Shown in pieces: positions 1-6,725 of a DNA stretch of 14,955 nt (position 1 is its first letter; each line of letters starts with the position of its first letter). The translations under genes and the position numbers were made by a program. This DNA is from Hyphomicrobiales bacterium (lineage in GTDB: Bacteria > Pseudomonadota > Alphaproteobacteria > Rhizobiales > CAYWUX01), in the NCBI GenBank assembly GCA_028279265.1, contig JANQOC010000287.1, forward strand, positions 1 through 14,955. Reading direction: 5' to 3'. The notes beneath the pieces are model-generated. The model was not told where the DNA came from. It did no database searches and saw only the letters and a program-made list of their open reading frames with translations.

Positions 1-1
1 C

Positions 2-1486
2 GGCCTGGCCATTGCCTATATCTACTGGAATACGAATGTGCTTTTTGCCCGTCAGCTGGAGCAGACCATTCAGGCCGAAATTCAGGGGCTCGCGGAACAG
101 TACAGTCAGGGGGGAATCGCCCGTCTGACGGCCACGATCGCCGAACGCAGCCAGCAACCCGGAAACAGCCTATACCTGGTCACCGATGCTCCCGGGCGCG
201 GCATAGCCGGAAATCTGCAGTCGGGTTCGAGAACGCTGTGGGATACGCTGGGCCGTGTGGAATTCGTCTACCGGCGGCCCGGCGAAAGCGGTGCTGAATC
301 GCGCCTTGCCTTTGCCAGCGTTTTTCGGCTCAGCGGCGGATTTCGCCTGATCGTCGGGCGGGATATCGAGGACCGGCGCCTGCTTTCCAATATCGTTCGC
401 TCGGCCCTGCTTTGGGGACTCGCCTTCATGGCTTTCGTGAGTGTCGTCGGTGGCTGGCTCGTCAGCCGCAATATCCTGTCGCGCATTGACATGGTGACGG
501 CGACGAGCCGGACGATTATGAGCGGCGACCTAAGTGAGCGCATACCCCTGACCGGGTCAGGTGATGAGCTGGACCGGCTGTCGCAGAATCTGAATGAAAT
601 GCTGGAGCGGATCGAGCAACTGATGATGGGGCTCAAAGAAGTTTCTGACAATATCGCCCACGACCTGAAAACCCCCCTCAACCGGTTGCGGAACCGGGTC
701 GAGAGTGCGCTGCGCAGTGCCGAGAGTGAATCGGATTATCGCCTGACCCTGCAGCAAACGATCGAGGATGCCGATATCCTCATCCGCACGTTCAATTCGC
801 TGCTGAGCATTGCCCGTCTGGAAGCGGGTGCGGCTCGGAAATCGGCGGAACGGGTGGCCGCCGCCGATATTGTCCGCGATGTCATTGAGCTCTACGAACC
901 GCTTGCGGAAGACCATCATATGACCCTCGATGCCCGTCACGATGAAACGGTCGAGCTCATGGTCGATCGTCAGCTCATCGGACAGGCTCTGGCAAATCTC
1001 ATCGACAATGCGATTAAATATACCAGCGGTGCCGACAAGGGACGCGGTTCGGCATCGGATCGCGCTGATCGGTCGTCAATCCTGGTCGAGATCACACGGC
1101 AGGGGGAGCGGGCGGAAATATCCGTTGCCGACTCCGGTCCGGGCATACCTGAAGGCGATCGCGAGCGGGTCCTGAAAAGATTTGTACGCCTTGAAAAAAG
1201 CCGTTCACAGGCGGGCAGCGGTCTCGGTTTATCGCTTGTCGCCGCTGTTGCCAGGCTTTACGGTGGCAGCATTAAATTTGAAGATAATAATCCGGGGCTC
1301 AGGGCAATACTGACTCTGCCGATTGCGGATAGTCTGGACAAGCCGTCGAGATCGGAAAAACTGTCCAGCGATGAAAATGCCCGGACCTCAAAGGTGCCAC
1401 GAGCGGAAGCCCAAGGTGCCGCATCAAAGTCCCGGGAACGAGCAGGAAACGAGGCCGCATTTGGCAAAGTTGAAGGCGCAAATTAA
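2..1486 (+). CDS. HAMP-domain sensor histidine kinase, 5' end cut by window edge
   Basis: Inner-membrane sensor kinase of a two-component system. The reading frame is open to the left edge, and the first visible residues (GLAIAYIYW) are the end of a first membrane helix, so the true start lies outside. Next come an extracytoplasmic sensor segment of roughly 100 residues, a second hydrophobic helix (about bases 404-470), a HAMP linker, and a HisKA H-box (NIAHDLKTPLNRLR, phosphoacceptor His codon 659-661). The HATPase domain has an N-box (NLIDNAIKYT, from 995), G1 box (DSGPGIP, from 1130) and G2 box (GSGLGLS, from 1214). After the catalytic domain the protein runs on for about 55 hydrophilic, low-complexity residues. 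The 3' end overlaps the proposed glnE start by 26 bases, so the two are probably co-transcribed. A response regulator gene is expected upstream, outside the window. The stimulus is unknown. Family assignment is sure; specific identity is not. Confidence 0.93.
   Translation, partial: GLAIAYIYWNTNVLFARQLEQTIQAEIQGLAEQYSQGGIARLTATIAERSQQPGNSLYLVTDAPGRGIAGNLQSGSRTLWDTLGRVEFVYRRPGESGAESRLAFASVFRLSGGFRLIVGRDIEDRRLLSNIVRSALLWGLAFMAFVSVVGGWLVSRNILSRIDMVTATSRTIMSGDLSERIPLTGSGDELDRLSQNLNEMLERIEQLMMGLKEVSDNIAHDLKTPLNRLRNRVESALRSAESESDYRLTLQQTIEDADILIRTFNSLLSIARLEAGAARKSAERVAAADIVRDVIELYEPLAEDHHMTLDARHDETVELMVDRQLIGQALANLIDNAIKYTSGADKGRGSASDRADRSSILVEITRQGERAEISVADSGPGIPEGDRERVLKRFVRLEKSRSQAGSGLGLSLVAAVARLYGGSIKFEDNNPGLRAILTLPIADSLDKPSRSEKLSSDENARTSKVPRAEAQGAASKSRERAGNEAAFGKVEGAN
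1451..1454 (+). promoter_or_regulatory. Ribosome binding site deciding the glnE start
   Basis: GAGG lies six bases before a TTG codon at 1461, inside the 3' end of the kinase gene. No comparable site precedes the in-frame ATG codons at 1371 and 1377, and starting at TTG gives a protein of usual GlnE length. Confidence 0.5.
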
Positions 1487-4433
1487 GTCAAACCTGGTTC
1501 TTTATGACGCGGATCGTGCCGAACAGTGCTGGGTTGATTTCCGAAAAAATCTTGCAGAGGTACAACAGAGCGACACGCCCGAAGGGGACGCTGCCCTGTT
1601 GACCGACGACTATGAAGTTTCCGAAGAGACGGAAGGGCTTCTCCGGTTTGTGTTTTCCACGTCCCCCTATCTGACGGCGCAGATTATGCGGGATCCCAAA
1701 TTTCTGGTGACTATCGTCGAAACCGAACCTCAGGCATTGCTGCAGGCGCTCGCCGTCGGCCTGGAGGAGGATTTGCGGGAGACGCCTGCCTTTGATCGGG
1801 CCATGCATATTCTCCGGGTTTACAAGAACCAGGTGGCCCTGACGATTGCCCTGGCGGATATCGCCGGCGTATTCGGGGTTGGGGAGACGACCGAAACCTT
1901 GAGCCGGGCTGCAGACCAGGTACTTCAGCAGGCCGTGCGCTATCTTTTTGCCCGCGCCGGTGCAAAAGGGGACTATCTGCCGCAAGATGCACAGGAACCC
2001 GAAAAGGGATGCGGGTATATCGTCATCGGAATGGGTAAGTACGGGGCCTTTGAACTCAATTATTCCAGCGATATCGATCTCATCATCTTCTACGATGCCG
2101 AAAACGTGACCTTCCGCGACGGAGTGGAAGCGCCGATGTTTTACATCCGCCTGACCCGGGATCTCGTCAAGTTGCTGCAGGAGCGGACGGCAGACGGCTA
2201 TGTCTTCCGCACGGACCTGCGGCTGCGGCCGGACCCCGGGGCGACCCAGGTGGCGCTGTCGACCGAGGCCGGGCTGATCTATTACGAGAGCTTCGGCCAG
2301 AGCTGGGAGCGGGCGGCGATGATCAAGGCCCGGTTTGTCGCCGGTGATGAAGTGGCCGGGCAGGAGTTCCTGCACCAGCTTTCCCCTTTCGTCTGGCGCA
2401 ACTATCTGGATTATGCGGCCATTGCCGATGTCCATGCCATGAAACGCCAGATCCATGCCTACAAGGGCCATGGCAGCATTGCCGTCAAGGGACACAATAT
2501 CAAGCTCGGCCGCGGCGGCATTCGGGAGATCGAGTTCTTTGTCCAGACCCAGCAACTGATCGCCGGCGGGCGGCAGCCGGAATTGCGCGTGTCGCGTACG
2601 CTTGAAGCCCTGAACCGACTTGTTGATAACAAGTGGGTCGCCGAGCATGTGGCCAGCCAGTTGAAGCAGAATTACCTGTTCCTGCGCCATGTGGAACACC
2701 GCCTGCAGATGATTGCCGACGAGCAGACCCATACATTGCCCGAGGGGGATGAAGAGCTTGTCCGCGTCGCCCGCTTCAGCGGCTTTGAAAAGGCGGAAGA
2801 TTTTTTCGTGGCCCTGCGCACCTGCCTGGAGAGTGTCCAGTCTTTTTATGGTGAACTTTTCGAGGACCAGATCGGCGAAAGCGAGGGCAGTGCGCGGTTC
2901 AATTTTTCCGGTGTCGACGATGATCCCCAGACACTGGTCAATCTGCAAGAACTCGGATTCCAGAATGCCGAAGCGGCGGCGGCCAAGGTACGGACCTGGC
3001 TCGCCGGACGCTATGGAGCCACGCGCTCGGAGCGGGCACGGGAGCGCCTGTCGGAACTGCTGCCGACATTGCTGGAATGTCTTGGGGATACTTCCGAACC
3101 GGATCTTGGACTGGCCGCCTTCGACAAGTTCCTTTCCGAACTGCCGACCGGGGTACAGCTCTTTTCCCTACTGCGAAACAATCCGAGCCTTCTGCGCCTG
3201 ATGACAAACATGATGGGGACAACCCCGCGCCTGGCCCAGATCATGACCCGGCGGCCGAAAGTTCTCGATGCCGTGCTTGATCCGGGCTTTTTTGGGGATC
3301 TGCCGACGGATCAGGAGCTTAAGGATCTGGTTGATCATGCTTTCGATGAGGCGACCGATTTTCAGGATGCCCTGGACCTGTCGCGACGCGTTGGACAGGA
3401 GCAGGCCTTTCTCACAGGTGTTCGCGTTCTCTCGGGCACGATTACCGCCGGACAGGCCGGAACCGCCTATGCCAATCTTGCGGATCATCTGATCGACGGC
3501 CTCAAGGATCAGGCAGAAGAAGATATGATACGCGCCCATGGACGCCTAAAAGACGGCGTGTGGGGAGTTCTGGCCATGGGCAAGCTTGGTGGGCGGGAAA
3601 TGACCGCCAGCTCCGATCTGGACCTCATTGTTGTCTATGATTTCGACCCGGACTGCACCGGATCAGATGGCGCGAAACCGCTGTCGGGTATGCAGTATTT
3701 CACCCGCCTGACACAGCGGCTGGTGACGGCGCTTTCTTCACCGACGGCGGAGGGCACCCTATACGAAGTGGATATGCGCCTGCGTCCCTCGGGGCGGTCG
3801 GGTCCCGTTGCGACCCAGCTCGCCAGTTTTATCGAGTATCATGACAAGCAGAGCTGGACCTGGGAACATATGGCCCTGACCCGGGCCCGGGTGGTGACTT
3901 CGGAACCAGGTCTTCAAAGCCAGGTGGAGGCGATTATTCACGAAGTTCTCACCCGACCGCATCCGCCGGAGCAACTGGCAACGGACATACTCGAAATGCG
4001 TGCGCGACTGGAAAAGGAACGCCAAACCGACAATATCTGGCACATCAAGAATGTGCGGGGCGGGCTGGTCGACCTGGAGTTTATTGCCCAATATCTGCAA
4101 CTTGCCCATGCCCATGAAGCCCCCGAAATCCTGGATACGAACACGGCGACAGCCCTTAACAAGGTCGCCAGGGCGGGATTTCTGGAAAGTGCGGCAGCCG
4201 AAGAACTTGGTCTGGCAGCGGAGCGCTATCACAACCTGACCCAGATTCTGCGCCTGAGTGTCGACGAGGCCTTTGATCCGACACGGGCCCCGGAGGGTCT
4301 GAAAGGACTGTTGATGCGCGCGCTCGATGCGCCGGACTTCGCCCGTGTCGAATCAGATTTGCGCGAATCCCTGAGCACGGTCAAAGCCCATTTTGACAAA
4401 ATTATCGATCCGGGACGCGCCGCTTCCACCTAG
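1461..4433 (+). CDS. glnE: Bifunctional glutamine synthetase adenylyltransferase / adenylyl-removing enzyme GlnE
   Basis: GlnE attaches AMP to, and removes it from, the regulatory tyrosine of glutamine synthetase in the cytoplasm, normally under control of PII protein and glutamine. From the TTG at 1461 the protein is 990 residues, close to the family's usual 950-1000. It has the two expected nucleotidyltransferase cores. The N-terminal, deadenylylating core has GMGKYGAFEL at 190-199 and SSDID at 202-206 with the metal-binding pair D204/D206. The C-terminal, adenylylating core has AMGKLGGREM at 705-714 and SSDLD at 717-721 with D719/D721. The spacing matches E. coli GlnE (D173/D175 and D701/D703). 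No frameshift or missing catalytic residue is seen. The frame stays open upstream to a TTG at 1323, with ATGs at 1371 and 1377, but the extra residues are unlike GlnE. The start overlaps the kinase gene by 26 bases, suggesting translational coupling. Identity is certain; the exact start is less so. Confidence 0.96.
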   Translation: MAKLKAQIKSNLVLYDADRAEQCWVDFRKNLAEVQQSDTPEGDAALLTDDYEVSEETEGLLRFVFSTSPYLTAQIMRDPKFLVTIVETEPQALLQALAVGLEEDLRETPAFDRAMHILRVYKNQVALTIALADIAGVFGVGETTETLSRAADQVLQQAVRYLFARAGAKGDYLPQDAQEPEKGCGYIVIGMGKYGAFELNYSSDIDLIIFYDAENVTFRDGVEAPMFYIRLTRDLVKLLQERTADGYVFRTDLRLRPDPGATQVALSTEAGLIYYESFGQSWERAAMIKARFVAGDEVAGQEFLHQLSPFVWRNYLDYAAIADVHAMKRQIHAYKGHGSIAVKGHNIKLGRGGIREIEFFVQTQQLIAGGRQPELRVSRTLEALNRLVDNKWVAEHVASQLKQNYLFLRHVEHRLQMIADEQTHTLPEGDEELVRVARFSGFEKAEDFFVALRTCLESVQSFYGELFEDQIGESEGSARFNFSGVDDDPQTLVNLQELGFQNAEAAAAKVRTWLAGRYGATRSERARERLSELLPTLLECLGDTSEPDLGLAAFDKFLSELPTGVQLFSLLRNNPSLLRLMTNMMGTTPRLAQIMTRRPKVLDAVLDPGFFGDLPTDQELKDLVDHAFDEATDFQDALDLSRRVGQEQAFLTGVRVLSGTITAGQAGTAYANLADHLIDGLKDQAEEDMIRAHGRLKDGVWGVLAMGKLGGREMTASSDLDLIVVYDFDPDCTGSDGAKPLSGMQYFTRLTQRLVTALSSPTAEGTLYEVDMRLRPSGRSGPVATQLASFIEYHDKQSWTWEHMALTRARVVTSEPGLQSQVEAIIHEVLTRPHPPEQLATDILEMRARLEKERQTDNIWHIKNVRGGLVDLEFIAQYLQLAHAHEAPEILDTNTATALNKVARAGFLESAAAEELGLAAERYHNLTQILRLSVDEAFDPTRAPEGLKGLLMRALDAPDFARVESDLRESLSTVKAHFDKIIDPGRAAST

Positions 4434-4541
4434 GAGCAACGCACCGCCGGTTGCCATGGACCTGTTCCCAGCGACGGATAAGGACCGGATGCATCGTAAA
4501 AGAGGTGAGTTCAGCAAATGAGACACCGCTTATCCTTGTAC

Positions 4542-4559
4542 AGGCAAATCCGGTTGCCT
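4542..4559 (+). repeat. Small inverted repeat in the sigma gene leader
   Basis: AGGCAA (4542-4547) and TTGCCT (4554-4559) are perfect inverse complements around the six-base loop ATCCGG. The stem is only 6 bp with no T-tract after it, so it is not a terminator. It could be an operator half-site pair or chance. Confidence 0.3.
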
Positions 4560-4676
4560 ACGGTTCTTGCTGTCAAAGAAGGTTACCGACATCAAAACAA
4601 TGGGAAAAAATCCATTAATAACAGAGGGATAGTGGCAGATGTGTTGGAAGGGCAGAACTCGACGACGCACCTTTGC

Positions 4677-4683
4677 AGGGGAG
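4677..4683 (+). promoter_or_regulatory. Strong ribosome binding site of the sigma factor gene
   Basis: AGGGGAG lies seven bases before the ATG at 4691. It favours this start over the upstream in-frame TTG at 4673 and the downstream GTGs at 4805 and 4811. Confidence 0.6.
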
Positions 4684-4690
4684 TGACGAG

Positions 4691-5425
4691 ATGGGTGTTG
4701 TCAACAGTGCTCGTCACCGGAAAGCGGTCACCAGGCCCCGACTTCGCTTGGTTTATGCTGCCGATCACGGTAACACTGGAACCCGAATTAACCAGGATGG
4801 GACGGTGAACGTGTCGCCAGCGAAAAGCGATGCCAGGGCAACGGAAAAGCGCCGCGACAGTGAGGCGGCCGCTGAGGCCGATCTGGTTGCACGCACCGCT
4901 AACGGTGACAGTGCCGCCTATAAGATCCTGGTCGACCGGCAAGTGCACCATATATATGCGGTCGCCCGGCGCATGCTCGGGGACGAAGCGGAAGCCGAAG
5001 ATATTGTCCAGGAAGTTTTTCTCCGGCTCTGGAAAAATGCCGGAAAGTTCGATCCGGAGAAAGCGCGCCTCTCGACATGGCTGCACCGGGTGACCTCAAA
5101 CCTTTGTATCGATCGCCTGCGGGGACGGCGGACCGAACAGCTGGATGAAAAGTATGAAGCGTCCTACATGGGAGACCAGGACACAAACCTGCAAAACAAG
5201 GCCCTCACAAAACGCCTGCAGGAGGTGATGATGGGGCTTCCGGAACGCCAGCGTCTCGCACTTGTCCTGTTTCACTTCGAAGGTCATTCCATGAAGGAAA
5301 CAGGAGACATACTTGAAATCTCGGTGGAGGCCGTTGAATCGCTTCTTGCCCGCGGCCGACGGACGATGAAACAGAAACTGAAAGCAGAATGGACAACGCT
5401 GTTGCCGGACCCGAATGATAAGTAG
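4691..5425 (+). CDS. ECF-type RNA polymerase sigma factor
   Basis: Cytoplasmic sigma-70 family factor of the extracytoplasmic-function (group 4) type, directing RNA polymerase to stress-type promoters. It is 244 residues from the ATG at 4691. Region 2 is clear: EAEDIVQEVFLRLWK followed by STWLHRVTSNLCIDRLR, the typical core- and -10-binding helices. Region 4 is clear too: LPERQRLALVLFHFEG, MKETGDILEISVEAVESLLA and GRRTMKQKL, the -35-binding helix-turn-helix. There is no sigma region 3 between them. The first 50 or so residues before region 2 are a variable, basic extension that may not be translated: GTG codons at 4805 and 4811 would give a protein of about 205 residues, nearer the ECF norm. 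The next gene, 55 bases on, has the layout of its anti-sigma factor, and the one after resembles a periplasmic sensor, as in cnr-type modules. Class is certain; target regulon and signal are unknown. Confidence 0.92.
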   Translation: MGVVNSARHRKAVTRPRLRLVYAADHGNTGTRINQDGTVNVSPAKSDARATEKRRDSEAAAEADLVARTANGDSAAYKILVDRQVHHIYAVARRMLGDEAEAEDIVQEVFLRLWKNAGKFDPEKARLSTWLHRVTSNLCIDRLRGRRTEQLDEKYEASYMGDQDTNLQNKALTKRLQEVMMGLPERQRLALVLFHFEGHSMKETGDILEISVEAVESLLARGRRTMKQKLKAEWTTLLPDPNDK

Positions 5426-5480
5426 TTTGCCACTTCGGCAGGTCCGGAAACACGAATAGACTGAACGAAAGAATCGAACG

Positions 5481-6044
5481 ATGACAAGGGAAACAGACAA
5501 CAAGGCACAAATGGCGCGATTGACCCACGTTCTTGAAGCGTATGGTGGCGATCGGGACCGCTGGCCCGAAATCGAACGGCCTGCTCTTGAGGGTTTCATT
5601 AGGGAAAATCAGGCGGCGCAGAAGCTGCTGGCGGAATTCCAGGCACTGGATACCCTGCTTGACCGGTCCGAAACATTTGAACCTGCCGCTGATTTAGCAG
5701 ACAGAATTGTTCAAATCGCCGAAACGGCGGGCCATTCGGGAAATTCGTCTCAGGAAAAAACGGAGACCAATGTCGTTTCCTTTCCACCGCCGCCGCGTTC
5801 AGCGCGCCGGACAACGACGCATCAGAGCCTGGCTCCCCGATTTTGGCCGGCGGCCGGCCTCATGGCCGCGTCGCTGCTATTTGGTATTTATATCGGCATG
5901 AACGATTTTGCAGGCAGTTCATTGCTGAATGTGACCGGTACCCAGGTCGCGGACCTGGATAGCAGCTTGAATTCCGAACTGGATACATTTTTTATTGAAG
6001 AGAGTTTTGCCGAAAGCCTGATCTCTTCGGAGGATTTACAATGA
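5481..6044 (+). CDS. Single-pass membrane protein, probable anti-sigma factor (CnrY-like layout)
   Basis: The 187-residue protein has a cytoplasmic N-terminal part of about 115 residues, a Pro-rich joint (FPPPPR, 101-106), one membrane helix at about 121-141 (PAAGLMAASLLFGIYIG), and an acidic periplasmic tail. The N-terminus carries AYGGDRDRWP (20-29) followed by two amphipathic helices ending in LDTLLDR, a pattern I recognise from uncharacterised alphaproteobacterial proteins encoded next to ECF sigma factors. There is no HXXXCXXC zinc anti-sigma motif. Role inferred from position and topology: it holds the preceding sigma factor at the membrane until the following periplasmic protein signals release. 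The ribosome binding site is weak. The gene lies 55 bases after the sigma gene, and its stop overlaps the next start by four bases (ATGA), so the genes are surely co-translated. Gene call is strong; the anti-sigma function is an inference. Confidence 0.8.
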   Translation: MTRETDNKAQMARLTHVLEAYGGDRDRWPEIERPALEGFIRENQAAQKLLAEFQALDTLLDRSETFEPAADLADRIVQIAETAGHSGNSSQEKTETNVVSFPPPPRSARRTTTHQSLAPRFWPAAGLMAASLLFGIYIGMNDFAGSSLLNVTGTQVADLDSSLNSELDTFFIEESFAESLISSEDLQ

Positions 6045-6607
6045 GCGAAAGCTCGGATAGCAGCGAAAGCACGGACAATAGCGCAAATCCTGACAACACA
6101 GGAAATGAAAGCCCGCGCTCAGGGCCTTCCCGGTGGATCTGGATTGCGCTGATTACATCGCTTTCTCTCAATTTCCTGATCATCGGCGCTGTCGGTGGAG
6201 CTCTGTTTGCGAAGCGCCATGACGGGCCGGCTTTTAAAGAGCGCAAGGGAAGTCAGGGATTTCGCTCTTTTCTGCGCTCCCTGCCGGAAGAGCGGCGGCA
6301 ACTGGTTCGTGACTTTCTGAAACAGCACCGGCAGACCACCCGCTCCATGTGGCAGGAGGTGCGCAAATCCCGGCGGGAATCCGCTGAGATTATCCGAACA
6401 GAACCGTTCGATGAGACCCGGTTTCTGGAATCCCTCAACCGCACACGGGAACTGGAACTCCAGGCCCGCTCCGCCTCGCAGCCGGCGCTGGTGGAACTCA
6501 TCCAGAAACTGGAACCCCAGGAACGGCAAAGACTTCTGCGGCTCTTCGGCCGCAAGATCCTCGGGCGTGACGGCCGGCCCCCGCGGCGTTCCGATCGCGA
6601 CAGGTAA
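6041..6607 (+). CDS. Membrane-anchored Spy/CpxP/CnrX-like periplasmic sensor-type protein
   Basis: The 188-residue protein has a short Ser/Asp/Asn-rich cytoplasmic tail (1-30), one membrane helix at about 32-56 (IWIALITSLSLNFLIIGAV), and a highly charged, all-helical periplasmic domain. That domain has two related motifs, LPEERRQLVRDFL (81-93) and LEPQERQRLLRLF (157-169), in the places where Spy/CpxP family proteins carry their paired LTxxQ-type turns. This matches the fold annotated as periplasmic heavy-metal sensor or resistance protein. Unlike CnrX it is poor in metal ligands: only two His and one non-initiator Met in the whole protein, and no Cys. Metal sensing is therefore doubtful, and an envelope-stress or protein-binding role is equally possible. 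The start ATG overlaps the stop of the preceding gene. Topology and family are well supported; ligand unknown. Confidence 0.82.
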   Translation: MSESSDSSESTDNSANPDNTGNESPRSGPSRWIWIALITSLSLNFLIIGAVGGALFAKRHDGPAFKERKGSQGFRSFLRSLPEERRQLVRDFLKQHRQTTRSMWQEVRKSRRESAEIIRTEPFDETRFLESLNRTRELELQARSASQPALVELIQKLEPQERQRLLRLFGRKILGRDGRPPRRSDRDR

Positions 6608-6637
6608 CAGGCGGTCAGATAACAGGCGGTAACAGGC
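6605..6637 (+). repeat. Short tandem repeat at the end of the sensor gene
   Basis: TAACAGGCGGT occurs at 6605-6615 and again at 6620-6630, followed by a partial copy TAACAGGC at 6630-6637. The first copy contains the stop codon of the preceding gene. It probably arose by local slippage; no function is evident. Confidence 0.6.
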
Positions 6638-6725
6638 AAATTCGACCTAGGTGCGCGGGAATCTCCTGAAATCCGGGAATTAATGGGGGCTGTAGATGTC
6701 GCACCGGATTGACAGCATGCAATGA

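Larger units (their letters stand above)
4434..4690. other. 257-base spacer between glnE and the sigma factor gene
   Basis: No convincing gene or strong rho-independent terminator is visible. It contains a 9-base sequence (CCGGTTGCC) twice, near 4447 and 4551, a small hairpin at 4542-4559, and a few short ATG-led frames that I do not support as genes. Because the sigma factor gene begins a new functional unit, its promoter most likely lies here, but I could not pick one out with confidence. Confidence 0.5.

Noticed and set aside
1488..2948. Long open frame on the minus strand (486 codons)
   Set aside because: It lies entirely within glnE, whose product has full catalytic motifs; the antisense translation shows no recognisable domain and is a codon-bias shadow.
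4518..4808. Plus-strand frame of 96 codons upstream of and overlapping the sigma gene
   Set aside because: It overlaps the sigma gene in another frame, shows no recognisable motif, and its composition is not gene-like; kept only as a note in the leader finding.
6608..6725. Possible bidirectional terminator between the converging genes
   Set aside because: I found no stable stem with a T-tract on either strand, only the short TAACAGGCGGT repeats.
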